A stretch of DNA of 64,000 nucleotides from Euryarchaeota archaeon UBA24 (lineage in GTDB: Archaea > Halobacteriota > Halobacteria > Halobacteriales > Hikarchaeaceae): positions 54,809 to 118,808 of the forward strand of contig DASO01000014.1 of assembly GCA_002503845.1 (NCBI GenBank). Direction: 5' to 3'. How positions within the stretch are numbered: position 1 is the stretch's first letter; each line of letters begins with the position of its first letter. The notes below the pieces were generated by a model, which was not told the origin of the DNA, searched no databases, and saw nothing but the letters and a program-made list of their open reading frames with translations. Shown here piece after piece: positions 52,876 to 60,742 of the stretch. A program made the translations under genes and the position numbers.

Positions 52876-53376
52876 ATGGTAGGGAAGAAATCAGGTTTGA
52901 TTGGGACATACAAATATGCGGCTAAGAAAAGCCGTTCTTTAGTGTTTAAATCGTATGTTTTTATCAGTTCAGTGGTAGGAATATTTGTTGTTTTTTTGAC
53001 AACACTTGCAGGGATTACCTGGACTGCAAATCCAGTGGGGACAGGTCCATTTAGAGAGCAAATTCTTCTAGGTGCCATACTGTTAGGGATAGTGATCCCC
53101 CTAGTTGCCCCGGTTTTTATTGTTTCAAGGCGCCAGCAAAAGGATAGGAGCACAGTGAGAAATGAGGGTTTCATGGCAGGAGCAGGATATGGATACATAG
53201 TTTCACTTTTTATTGGATTGGGCATAATTGACCCAAATGATCATACACTAAATTGGCCACTGGAAAGTGTAGGATGGTGGATTGATTCACTTCCTGAATC
53301 GTATGGAGTAGGAGTGATAGTTTTATCAATGGGAATGATAGTGATAATCGAAAGAAAAACTAGAAAATTAAATTAA
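52876..53376 (+). CDS. Hypothetical membrane protein
   Basis: 166 residues, not recognised. Four hydrophobic segments: about residues 27-48, 63-83, 101-116 and 140-156, with a basic N terminus and a basic tail. The coding strand follows the E/G/V/K-type composition of plus-strand genes, which supports it as the real gene here against the overlapping minus frame. Its 3' end overlaps truA by nine bases. Function unknown. Confidence 0.65.
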   Translation: MVGKKSGLIGTYKYAAKKSRSLVFKSYVFISSVVGIFVVFLTTLAGITWTANPVGTGPFREQILLGAILLGIVIPLVAPVFIVSRRQQKDRSTVRNEGFMAGAGYGYIVSLFIGLGIIDPNDHTLNWPLESVGWWIDSLPESYGVGVIVLSMGMIVIIERKTRKLN

Positions 53377-54162
53377 AAATTGAGGGATGTGTTGGAAGAT
53401 ATGAGAGAGTGTCAAGTGTTTTTTAGATAATGTTTCAAATATGTCGCGAGCACTATCGATAGCTTTTGGATCACATTGGAATTTGAAGGGGTAACCAACG
53501 TCATAAAGGATTAGAGGGTACGCAGGTGCGGGTGGGACTCCTTCGGGACCCGTCAGAGGGTGGGGAGAAAAAATACGATCTATTTTTTCTATGGGTGATT
53601 TTTTTGAAGAAATTTCCACAATTAAAGAGATTATTCTTCGCACTAATTCGCGGGAGAATCCACTAGATTCTATAGAGATGACAAAATGGTCTTCAAAAGG
53701 GGTAGCACTTATCGTTATATTGCGTTTTGTACGTTGTTTATCAGGGGTTAAATTATGAAAATCGTGCAGCCCAGATAGTAGTTGGATGCTAGAGTTCAAA
53801 AGTTCATAATCTAAATTGGATGCGTGAAGATAATAGATATATGTACGGTTTAAAGCATCCAAAGTGGCATTAAAATTTTCTGGAACGGTGGTAGAAGCCC
53901 ATACTCTAATAGAGCTTGGAAGTTTTGAGTTTATAGCGGATGGAGTACACCAAATGGGGGCTTCGAATGAAACCGTTTGTGCAATAGCAGAAACTCCAGA
54001 ATCGGTCCTCCCCGCGGCTGAATAATCAACGGGCACGTCGCTGCAAAGGCCCAAGTTGATCAAAGATTTAAATAAAGATGATTCAATAGTAGGTAGATGG
54101 GATTGCCTCTGGAAACCATGAAAATTTCTCCCATCATAAGCTAACCGAAATGCTTGTTTCAT
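53368..54162 (-). CDS. truA: tRNA pseudouridine(38-40) synthase TruA
   Basis: Makes pseudouridine at tRNA positions 38-40. 264 residues. The catalytic Asp is D54 in AAGRTDSGVSA, preceded by the N-terminal LAYDGRNFHGFQRQ. The C-terminal half with FSRELVRRI is typical. It follows hisS by 12 bases and converges on a membrane protein gene. Confidence 0.92.
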   Translation of the reverse strand: MKQAFRLAYDGRNFHGFQRQSHLPTIESSLFKSLINLGLCSDVPVDYSAAGRTDSGVSAIAQTVSFEAPIWCTPSAINSKLPSSIRVWASTTVPENFNATLDALNRTYIYYLHASNLDYELLNSSIQLLSGLHDFHNLTPDKQRTKRNITISATPFEDHFVISIESSGFSRELVRRIISLIVEISSKKSPIEKIDRIFSPHPLTGPEGVPPAPAYPLILYDVGYPFKFQCDPKAIDSARDIFETLSKKHLTLSHIFQHIPQFLI

Positions 54163-54174
54163 GATGTTAAATGT

Positions 54175-55485
54175 CTAAGATGTTTTGGGTGCAAAATCGT
54201 CATATGTAGGGCTATGGTAATCCCCAGGGAAATCGTCTATAGAAACTTGGAGCTCTTCTCCAGTGGACATTTTTTTGATAGTTATTTTGTTTTCCTTTAA
54301 GTCGCGTTCTCCAACAATGATTACAGTCTCTGCGTTGATTGAATTTGAATAATTTAGCTGTGACGTGAATTTCTTCCCAGAAACATCGGTTTCCACTATG
54401 TTACCGCGGTCTCGAAGGGCATGGGCTAGTTTGATTGTAGATTCACGTGTGTCACCTACTTGAATTACATAGTAATCTGTTTTGAGTTTTTTATTTGGCC
54501 AAGTCCCAGTTCTCATAAGTAATTTTTCTAAAGTGGCATCTCCGAAAGCGAACCCTACAGCAGGGATTGAAGGTCCTCCAAAATCACTAATTAGATTATC
54601 ATACCGCCCACCACCAAAGATGGATCTGTGGACTTCTCCCGAGGCATCGAAACATTCGAAAATGGATCCCGTATAGTAATCAAGTCCGCGCGCGGTTTTA
54701 AGAGAAATAGAACAGTATTTTTCGGCTATTGTTTGAGACACTATATCAAATATTTCCTCTAAGTTTTTAATTGCAGATTGCATAGTTTCGTCGTGTGAAA
54801 ATTCTGCTATTTCAGATAGATCTGTGAGAGAAAGAATATCAGTTAAATCATCGATGGAATCGGATGGGAAATTGGCTTCGGATAACAATGTTGCATATAG
54901 TTGAGAATCAATTTTATCTTTTTTGTCTATTGCCCGTATGGCAGCGGTCAAATCGACATCGGGAGAGAAAGATTCCAGTAGACCAGACAAAAGACTTCGA
55001 TGAGATACTAGAAAAATAAAGTCATCGTCGCCCAATCCTAGATTTGATAGTATGTGTGCAGCGCAAACGATGATTTCGGCATCAGAACTAGGGGAAGAAG
55101 ATCCGAAAATATCAACATTTGTTTGGTAAAACTCCCGGAAACGGCCTTGCTGGACTTGTTCATATCGCCAGAAAGGTCTTGTTGAAAACCATTTTATGGG
55201 TTTTGGGAGAGATTTGCCACGTAAAGCCACCATCCTAGCAACAGTGGGTGTAAGTTCAGGAGTTAGAGTGATATCTCGGCCCCCTTGGTCTTGGAAAGAA
55301 TACAAATGATCTACAATTTCGCCGCCGCTTTTATCAATGTATAACTGGGTTCTTTCAAGGGAAGGTGTTCCTATCTCTCGGAACCCGTAGCTAGATATTG
55401 TCTTTTCAATTGAAGTGAAGACAGCTTTTCGGTTGACCATCTCTTCGGGATAGAACTCTCGAAAGCCTTTGAGACGGTCGTGCAT
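54175..55485 (-). CDS. hisS: Histidyl-tRNA synthetase
   Basis: Class II synthetase for histidine, 436 residues. Motif 2 region RPFWRYEQVQQGRFREF (about residues 107-123), the histidine-specific ARGLDYYTG (about 264) and motif 3 GFAFGDATLEKL (about 307) are visible, then an anticodon-binding domain. Forms a two-gene unit with truA. Confidence 0.95.
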   Translation of the reverse strand: MHDRLKGFREFYPEEMVNRKAVFTSIEKTISSYGFREIGTPSLERTQLYIDKSGGEIVDHLYSFQDQGGRDITLTPELTPTVARMVALRGKSLPKPIKWFSTRPFWRYEQVQQGRFREFYQTNVDIFGSSSPSSDAEIIVCAAHILSNLGLGDDDFIFLVSHRSLLSGLLESFSPDVDLTAAIRAIDKKDKIDSQLYATLLSEANFPSDSIDDLTDILSLTDLSEIAEFSHDETMQSAIKNLEEIFDIVSQTIAEKYCSISLKTARGLDYYTGSIFECFDASGEVHRSIFGGGRYDNLISDFGGPSIPAVGFAFGDATLEKLLMRTGTWPNKKLKTDYYVIQVGDTRESTIKLAHALRDRGNIVETDVSGKKFTSQLNYSNSINAETVIIVGERDLKENKITIKKMSTGEELQVSIDDFPGDYHSPTYDDFAPKTS

Positions 55486-55550
55486 ACACGTAGGTATTTC
55501 CTGGATGCGCTTGAATTCTTCCGTTTACAATATGTGAGAATTAGATAGTA

Positions 55551-55898
55551 TCAGCGGCGTTTTATGTCAAAGCTTTTTCTGGAAGAGGGGGAAAGTTTCT
55601 GAAGTAAATCCTTCATCTGTGACTCACTTATTTTATCACCGAGTCTCCCACTCTGTGCCAAAGCAATTATTTGTTGTTCGACTTGAGATGCGAATTCGGG
55701 TTTGCTCATTCTGACCGAGTTTAATCGTGTTCGGGCACCGTCCGTCAAAAATTGTCGCAAGATGGCCTGTTTTTGCATTTCTGCTTGTTGTAATGCCTGT
55801 TCTTGGGCCACGTCTTGTGCTGCTACTTGTTGGCGTGCTTGGATTTCTGCCATGCGTTGTTGACGGATAGCATCGAGATCGCCATCATTTCCGCTCAT
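55551..55898 (-). CDS. PDCD5-related DNA-binding protein
   Basis: 115-residue archaeal homologue of human PDCD5 (TFAR19): a Gln/Ala-rich N-terminal helix, a three-helix core, then a conserved basic tail that includes [14 protein letters not shown]. Nucleic-acid binding is reported for archaeal members, but the role is unclear. It follows rps19e by 80 bases in the same direction, a common archaeal pairing. Confidence 0.9.
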   Translation of the reverse strand: MSGNDGDLDAIRQQRMAEIQARQQVAAQDVAQEQALQQAEMQKQAILRQFLTDGARTRLNSVRMSKPEFASQVEQQIIALAQSGRLGDKISESQMKDLLQKLSPSSRKSFDIKRR

Positions 55899-55978
55899 AT
55901 AGAGAGAACTTCAGCGCCGTGTAGCAAAACGATTGCGGAGGTGAATTTGACAAAGAAGAATGGAGTGAAGGATAGACT

Positions 55979-56437
55979 TCAGATATATCGATTTAAGTCG
56001 TCCCGTTTGAGTGTTTTAAGCACTTCTCCGGCAGTCTTGTCTAGGAGGCTTTGACCTTGTGGGCTTACAACTCTGCCTATAGAATTGGGAGGCTTTTCGA
56101 GTAGACCTGCAGTTTCTAGTTGTTGTAATATTGTTCGAATGATCTTTCCACTCCCACTGACGTGGTGGACGGGGCCTACGCGGTATCGATTCGATCCTGC
56201 TTTTCCACCGCCATAAATGCTTGATAGTCTTTCGACACCAATAGGACCTTCAATAGCTACAATTCGGAGGATGCTAGCTGCCCTTACAAACCAGAAATTA
56301 TCTTGCTCAGGGGGAAGTTCTCTATCGGGTCCAGATTTGGCGAATTCAGACCACTCAGGGGGTTCTATTTGCTTTGAAAGTGTCTCTGCGAGTGTGCTTA
56401 GGAATGCATCTACAGGGACATCATAGAGAGTTACCAT
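55979..56437 (-). CDS. rps19e: 30S ribosomal protein S19e (eS19)
   Basis: Archaeal/eukaryotic small-subunit protein S19e, a winged-helix protein of 152 residues. Conserved blocks are VPVDAFLSTLA, FWFVRAASILR (about residues 48-58), the YGGGKAGSNRYRVGPVHH loop (about 70-87) and LLEKPPNSIGRVVSPQG. Heads the S19e-PDCD5 unit and is divergent from thiL. Confidence 0.95.
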   Translation of the reverse strand: MVTLYDVPVDAFLSTLAETLSKQIEPPEWSEFAKSGPDRELPPEQDNFWFVRAASILRIVAIEGPIGVERLSSIYGGGKAGSNRYRVGPVHHVSGSGKIIRTILQQLETAGLLEKPPNSIGRVVSPQGQSLLDKTAGEVLKTLKRDDLNRYI

Positions 56438-56520
56438 TGGTGTAGAAGTTTTCTTCCTCGGTTTTTAAGTCCGTCGAAGTACTGCTCACATATTGAGGGA
56501 AGGCCAAGGGGTAAGATTTG

Positions 56521-57393
56521 ATGGATGAACAAGACGCTCTTAAATTTATACACGGAAAGGTTCCAAGAAGTGGTGATGATGCCGCGTTTATACAAAATTT
56601 ATTGATTACTACAGATATGCTACACAAAAAATCGGATTTTCCACAGGGGACAACGCATTATACTGCAGGTTGGAGGTCAGTGGGTGCATCTCTTTCAGAT
56701 ATAGCGGCTATGGGCGGAGATCCAATAGCAGTAGTTGCGGCGTATTCGTCTCCTGAATTTAGAAAGGAAGAGATAGATGAATTCATTCGAGGGGCAAATG
56801 AAGTTTGTCAGATAGTTGGTGCAGAGTATGTAGGAGGGGATTTAGATAATTCAAACGAATTCAGCGTGGTTACTACGGCGATTGGGGAGTCAGTGAAGCC
56901 AGTATTCAGGAGGGGTGCAGAATTGGGAGATGTAGTTTGTGTTACAGGAGATTTGGGTAGAAGTGCTGCGGCGAAAAGACTGTTCGAAAGAAATGAAAAT
57001 GAAAAGGCAAACGAGATGTTTAGATTCAAACCTAGAATTGAAGAGGGTTTGATAATAGCCCAATACTCGACGTCTATGATGGATTCAAGTGATGGTCTTG
57101 TTCGGTCGTTGTACGAAATTGGGAAAGCGAGTATGTGCGGATTTGAAATCGATTCTAATACGATTCCAATAAATGAAATGCTTAAAGAAATAGTGGAGGA
57201 TGGCGAGGTTGCACTCAGAGTTGCAATGACTTATGGAGAGGATTTTGAACTTGTATTTACGGCACCACGTGAGAAAATTAAGGAGATTGAAGAGGACATA
57301 GAAATTAGTATAACTGTCATAGGAGAGGTGGTTGAAAAGGATATAAAAATGGATGGGGAATTGATCGAAAATCGAGGGTACACCCATGGGTGA
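56521..57393 (+). CDS. thiL: Thiamine-monophosphate kinase
   Basis: Phosphorylates thiamine monophosphate to the active diphosphate. 290 residues from the ATG at 56521; a TTG directly before it is also in frame. The PurM-like fold shows DDAAFI (about residues 19-24), the metal-binding Asp in LLITTDML, GGDLDN (about 100) and MMDSSDGL (about 186). Converges on the site-2 protease gene. Confidence 0.9.
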   Translation: MDEQDALKFIHGKVPRSGDDAAFIQNLLITTDMLHKKSDFPQGTTHYTAGWRSVGASLSDIAAMGGDPIAVVAAYSSPEFRKEEIDEFIRGANEVCQIVGAEYVGGDLDNSNEFSVVTTAIGESVKPVFRRGAELGDVVCVTGDLGRSAAAKRLFERNENEKANEMFRFKPRIEEGLIIAQYSTSMMDSSDGLVRSLYEIGKASMCGFEIDSNTIPINEMLKEIVEDGEVALRVAMTYGEDFELVFTAPREKIKEIEEDIEISITVIGEVVEKDIKMDGELIENRGYTHG

Positions 57394-57409
57394 GAGTGAA
57401 AGAGAAGAA

Positions 57410-58588
57410 TTATCCCAAGATTTGTAAAGGGATTGGGGTGAAACAGAGGAATCCAATTAAGAATATGGAAATCCCCAAAGCCTTTCTTTTCAGATCCAGG
57501 GGTTCGTCTTTTATTGGGCGGGCGTACCCAGATTGGGCTAGAAAGAGAGTAAGAATTCCCCAGAATAGCCACATGGAAACCGCACTACTGACATTAGCTG
57601 TGAAAAACTTTTCTCCAAAATAATATAGAAATGCAGCTAGCCCGAATAGAAATCCGGGGATAAGAGCAGAAACCGTGGCAGCCCGTTGGCCCAATAATCC
57701 ACGGAGTATGTGCCCCCCGTCTAGTTGGCCTACAGGGAGTAAATTGAGGAAAGTAACAAACATGCCAACCCAACCTCCAAAAACTACCGGATTGAAAGCC
57801 ATAGTGGGGTCGGAATAACCGATTTTTGTTGTCCCCATAAGAACCTCAAATATATTTTCAGTTCCGGGAGATCCAACCAGTATGGCAATTAATTTAAACA
57901 AGATGGGATATCCAAATTCGACCGTGAATACACCAGGAGTAGAAGAATCCACCCAAGTGGGCACAGAGATTGGATCGAGAGACAATCCTATTGCGGTGAT
58001 CGCAATGGTTGCCAAAAGACCGGCGATGGGTCCAGCAATTCCTATATCAAAGAGCGCAGTTCGGGTAGGAATGTGACCTCTTATTCGAATGAGTGCGCCT
58101 AGCGTTCCAATAAAAGTGGGCATAGGTATGAAATATGGCAAGGTTGCATCTACATGATAGTATTTACTCACGGCGTAATGTCCTAATTCGTGGACCGCCA
58201 GGACTCCAATTACAGCTGCAGCAAATGGCCAGGCTTGAAGGAGTGATAGAGGATTAGATAGTGGATCGGGTATGTAGTACCACATGGATCCTGCATAGAG
58301 AGTGGAAAGAATGGTTGCTATGAAAAGCAATAATTGTAACCATGGGAATTCGGGGGGGGCATTGTAGATTGGTTTGGCAACCAGGACATATTCGCCTAGT
58401 TGTTGAGTTAACTGTGGTTCGTAGCCATGCTCTCTAAAAAGTGGCCAGACAAATTCAATGATAGAATGAGGGTTTGATAGAGGTTCCCCATAATAGATTA
58501 TAGAATCCCCTTCAAATTTTGTTTCATAGACACGGAAAACGGAAGAAAATAAATCGGATGAGGGCCCAGATGGAGGGGGATTAGGCAT
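57410..58588 (-). CDS. Site-2 protease family (M50) membrane metalloprotease
   Basis: Intramembrane zinc protease, 392 residues from the ATG at 58588. Zinc motif HELGH in LAVHELGHYAVS (about residues 131-142) and LDGGH in LLPVGQLDGGHIL. A cytosolic alpha-beta domain of about 75 residues precedes the membrane part, as in many archaeal and plant EGY-type members. No PDZ domain, unlike the second M50 protein at 62407. Possible role in regulated proteolysis; substrate unknown. Confidence 0.9.
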   Translation of the reverse strand: MPNPPPSGPSSDLFSSVFRVYETKFEGDSIIYYGEPLSNPHSIIEFVWPLFREHGYEPQLTQQLGEYVLVAKPIYNAPPEFPWLQLLLFIATILSTLYAGSMWYYIPDPLSNPLSLLQAWPFAAAVIGVLAVHELGHYAVSKYYHVDATLPYFIPMPTFIGTLGALIRIRGHIPTRTALFDIGIAGPIAGLLATIAITAIGLSLDPISVPTWVDSSTPGVFTVEFGYPILFKLIAILVGSPGTENIFEVLMGTTKIGYSDPTMAFNPVVFGGWVGMFVTFLNLLPVGQLDGGHILRGLLGQRAATVSALIPGFLFGLAAFLYYFGEKFFTANVSSAVSMWLFWGILTLFLAQSGYARPIKDEPLDLKRKALGISIFLIGFLCFTPIPLQILG

Positions 58589-58655
58589 CAAATACTGGAT
58601 TGGGTATAGAGGGAGATAAGGGTTCTAATATAGAAAAATGAGTGGAGAAAAGAAA

Positions 58656-58904
58656 TTAAACTGAAGCAGGTATTACGCGCCAGGTTGTGGCACTGGTATA
58701 GGCCCACTTTTCAAGTTGAAAATCGGTGGTAGAATCAATTCGGATTTTGGCCAATATTGCACCGATTTCTTTTGGTGAGAGGCCCACATCGGCAGCGATG
58801 AATTTACTCTTAAAGTAGAGGTTTCCACTCTCGGCTCTATCACGGAGATAATCCTTGAGTAGCTCTGTTTTGGCTTCGGTTGATAGGGAGGAATCTCGTT
58901 CCAT
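58656..58904 (-). CDS. DUF7123-like small winged-helix protein
   Basis: 82 residues with one predicted winged-helix fold. The LYFKSKFIAADVGLSPKEIG core and the C-terminal WAYTSATTWRV strand match a protein family I know from haloarchaea (DUF7123). The helix-turn-helix suggests a DNA-binding regulator; targets are unknown. A strong TATA lies about 30 bases upstream, and the gap beyond holds repeats that could be its operators. Confidence 0.78.
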   Translation of the reverse strand: MERDSSLSTEAKTELLKDYLRDRAESGNLYFKSKFIAADVGLSPKEIGAILAKIRIDSTTDFQLEKWAYTSATTWRVIPASV

Positions 58905-59138
58905 TGGGTAAGGAAAGGAGAGCAGTTCATATATATACTAATGATCTCCCATTCTTTTTTCGGTGGTTTTCAGAAAACACCTACTTTTTTGTTGTTTTCA
59001 TAAAGACACTATAATTAATTAGACCTTTCATAAAGCTATTAGATAGATTATTTCATATAATTTAATAGCGTTTTAAATGTCTGACAAAGCAAGACATTTG
59101 GCGTATAAAAAAGGGATATTTTGGGGGAAAATGGGGTA
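58905..59138. other. AT-rich intergenic region with direct and inverted repeats
   Basis: TTTCATAAAG occurs at 58996-59005 and 59026-59035, with a partial copy TTTCATATAA at 59051-59060. An imperfect hairpin GGTGGTTTT/AAAACACC spans 58962-58981 and is followed by a T-rich run on the plus strand. A perfect 8-base inverted repeat AAATGTCT/AGACATTT spans 59075-59099. No reading frame is convincing. It lies upstream of the winged-helix gene and downstream of the MobB-MoaE gene. Confidence 0.55.
58928..58939 (-). promoter_or_regulatory. TATA element of the DUF7123-like gene
   Basis: Read on the minus strand, AGTATATATATG is centred about 29-30 bases before the ATG at 58904, suggesting a nearly leaderless transcript. 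Confidence 0.55.
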
Positions 59139-59930
59139 TTATGGGCGATCGTGGACCCAAAATGAGCCATCGATTTTTATTTCTTTTTTGAAAATGGGAA
59201 CTTCATTTTTTAGACGATTGATGCCATCTTGAACTGTTTTGAAGGCTTCATCTCTATGAGCACCCAGAACAACGACAAAGACCACATTTTCTCCGGATTC
59301 GATGTGACCAACTTTATGATGCATAAGAACTTCGAAAATCCCGTCGCGTTGGCAAAGGTCGGAACATATTTGTTGTAGTCTAGATTCAGCTACCCCAGCA
59401 TATTTTTCAAATTCTAGCCGAGTTGTAGGGGAATCAGAAGGATGATCCAATTCGCGGACTCTTCCGGTGAATGTGGCTATTGCTCCGGCTTGGTTTGCGT
59501 TTGGGGATTTAACAACTTTGGCGATGAGAGAATCTAGAGTCTCAAATGGTTCTGTTGTTTGCAAGTTACGAAGGAGTTGATTGGTATCGAGATTTTCAGT
59601 AGAGTCTAGTTCCATTAGAGTGGTACCGTTGTGGGAATGCCCGTTCAAAACGATATAGGGGATATTGGCATTTTCGAATCCGCCAACAAGAGCATAATCA
59701 TGTTCGGTTGCTAGAATATCAAAAAGAGTGGTGAGAGTCATATTAGATCCGAATGCGGACCAGTTTCCTTTCTCGTCTAATTGATACGCGGAGAAATTTT
59801 GTTTCGTGACGTCGACAACTGGCAGAGGGGAGATTACTGCTAAAGATCCTTTGGAGGATAGAAAATCAGAAATTTCATCCATTAGGGCACCTGAATCAGG
59901 GGGAGATGCAGCGATTCCAAGAAGTCTCAT
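59139..59930 (-). CDS. moaE: MobB-MoaE fusion, molybdopterin synthase large subunit
   Basis: 263 residues. The C-terminal half (about 135-263) is MoaE, which with a MoaD-type partner inserts sulfur into precursor Z: GAIATFTGRVRE, LEFEKY, VGHIESGENVV and the active-site Lys region VPIFKKE. The N-terminal half resembles MobB, with DYALVGGFENANIPYI, but where MobB has a GKT P-loop the sequence reads ASPPDSGALMD, so GTP binding is doubtful. The likely MoaD partner is encoded at 13909-14184. Confidence 0.87.
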   Translation of the reverse strand: MRLLGIAASPPDSGALMDEISDFLSSKGSLAVISPLPVVDVTKQNFSAYQLDEKGNWSAFGSNMTLTTLFDILATEHDYALVGGFENANIPYIVLNGHSHNGTTLMELDSTENLDTNQLLRNLQTTEPFETLDSLIAKVVKSPNANQAGAIATFTGRVRELDHPSDSPTTRLEFEKYAGVAESRLQQICSDLCQRDGIFEVLMHHKVGHIESGENVVFVVVLGAHRDEAFKTVQDGINRLKNEVPIFKKEIKIDGSFWVHDRP

Positions 59931-60009
59931 GTATACATAAAGGGAAAGAAAAGGCTTGTATCCATCGACTATGGTATGGATATGATTAGATACTTAGATA
60001 AGGGAAAGG

Positions 60010-60020
60010 ATATATCTATT
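60010..60020 (+). promoter_or_regulatory. TATA element of pyrH
   Basis: ATATATCTATT is centred about 26 bases before the pyrH ATG at 60041, so transcription probably starts at or next to the start codon. Confidence 0.55.
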
Positions 60021-60040
60021 AAAGGCTTTCAAATTTGATA

Positions 60041-60730
60041 ATGAGGATAGTGATTTCGATCGGCGGGAGTGTTCTTGTGCCAGGATTATCTAAAGATAGG
60101 ATTGAAGAATACGCAGGAGTGGTGGACCAAATCATAGCAGAAGGGAATTCTGTGGGGATAGTTGTAGGGGGTGGAAGAATTGCAAGAGATTATATTGAGA
60201 TTGCAAGAGAGTTTGGTTCTAACGAGAGTGAATTGGACCAAATGGGCATAGCGATTACAAGAGTTAATGCTCAATTATTAATGTTGGGGATAGATCATAA
60301 ATTTGGACAGCTTCCTCCTCAAGATTATGAATCTGCTAAACAAATACTCCATCAAGAGGGGGTAGTAGTGATGGGAGGAGTTGCCCCGGGGCAAACTACC
60401 GATGCAGTTGGTGCAGCGCTAGCGGAGTATACTGATGCAGATTTGTTAATATATGCGACTAGTGTGGATGGAGTATACGATTCAGATCCAAAATTAAATC
60501 CAAAAGCAACTAGATATGATAAATTATCTCCAGGAGAATTGGTGGAAATAATTTCTAGTATGGAAATGATAGCAGGGAATCCAGCTCCGGTTGATTTACT
60601 AGCTTCAAAACTGATCGAGCGGTCGGGTATAAAAACAGTTGTAATTGATGGATCAGACCCCAAGAATGTAATAAATGCTGTTCTTCATGGTAAGTATAAT
60701 GGTACTATTATTAATTCGGATATGAAATGA
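60041..60730 (+). CDS. pyrH: Uridylate kinase
   Basis: Phosphorylates UMP to UDP. 229 residues of the amino-acid-kinase fold, archaeal type. Landmarks are VISIGGSVL (residues 4-12), VVGGGRIARDYI (about 41-52), the ATDADLL-like YTDADLLIYAT and GVYDSDPKLNP (about 145-155). ATG at 60041 is preferred over an in-frame TTG two codons earlier. Twelve bases before lysS. Confidence 0.93.
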   Translation: MRIVISIGGSVLVPGLSKDRIEEYAGVVDQIIAEGNSVGIVVGGGRIARDYIEIAREFGSNESELDQMGIAITRVNAQLLMLGIDHKFGQLPPQDYESAKQILHQEGVVVMGGVAPGQTTDAVGAALAEYTDADLLIYATSVDGVYDSDPKLNPKATRYDKLSPGELVEIISSMEMIAGNPAPVDLLASKLIERSGIKTVVIDGSDPKNVINAVLHGKYNGTIINSDMK

Positions 60731-60742
60731 TAGGGATATTCG

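Noticed and set aside
52746..53225. In-frame 160-codon extension of pgi on the minus strand
   Set aside because: It lies antisense to a better membrane-protein gene, has no Pgi similarity, and the family start MRIDIGN is at 52745.
58905..59138. AT-rich repeat region as a replication origin
   Set aside because: No Orc1/Cdc6 gene is nearby and the G-over-C excess on the plus strand does not change sign there as far as I can judge.
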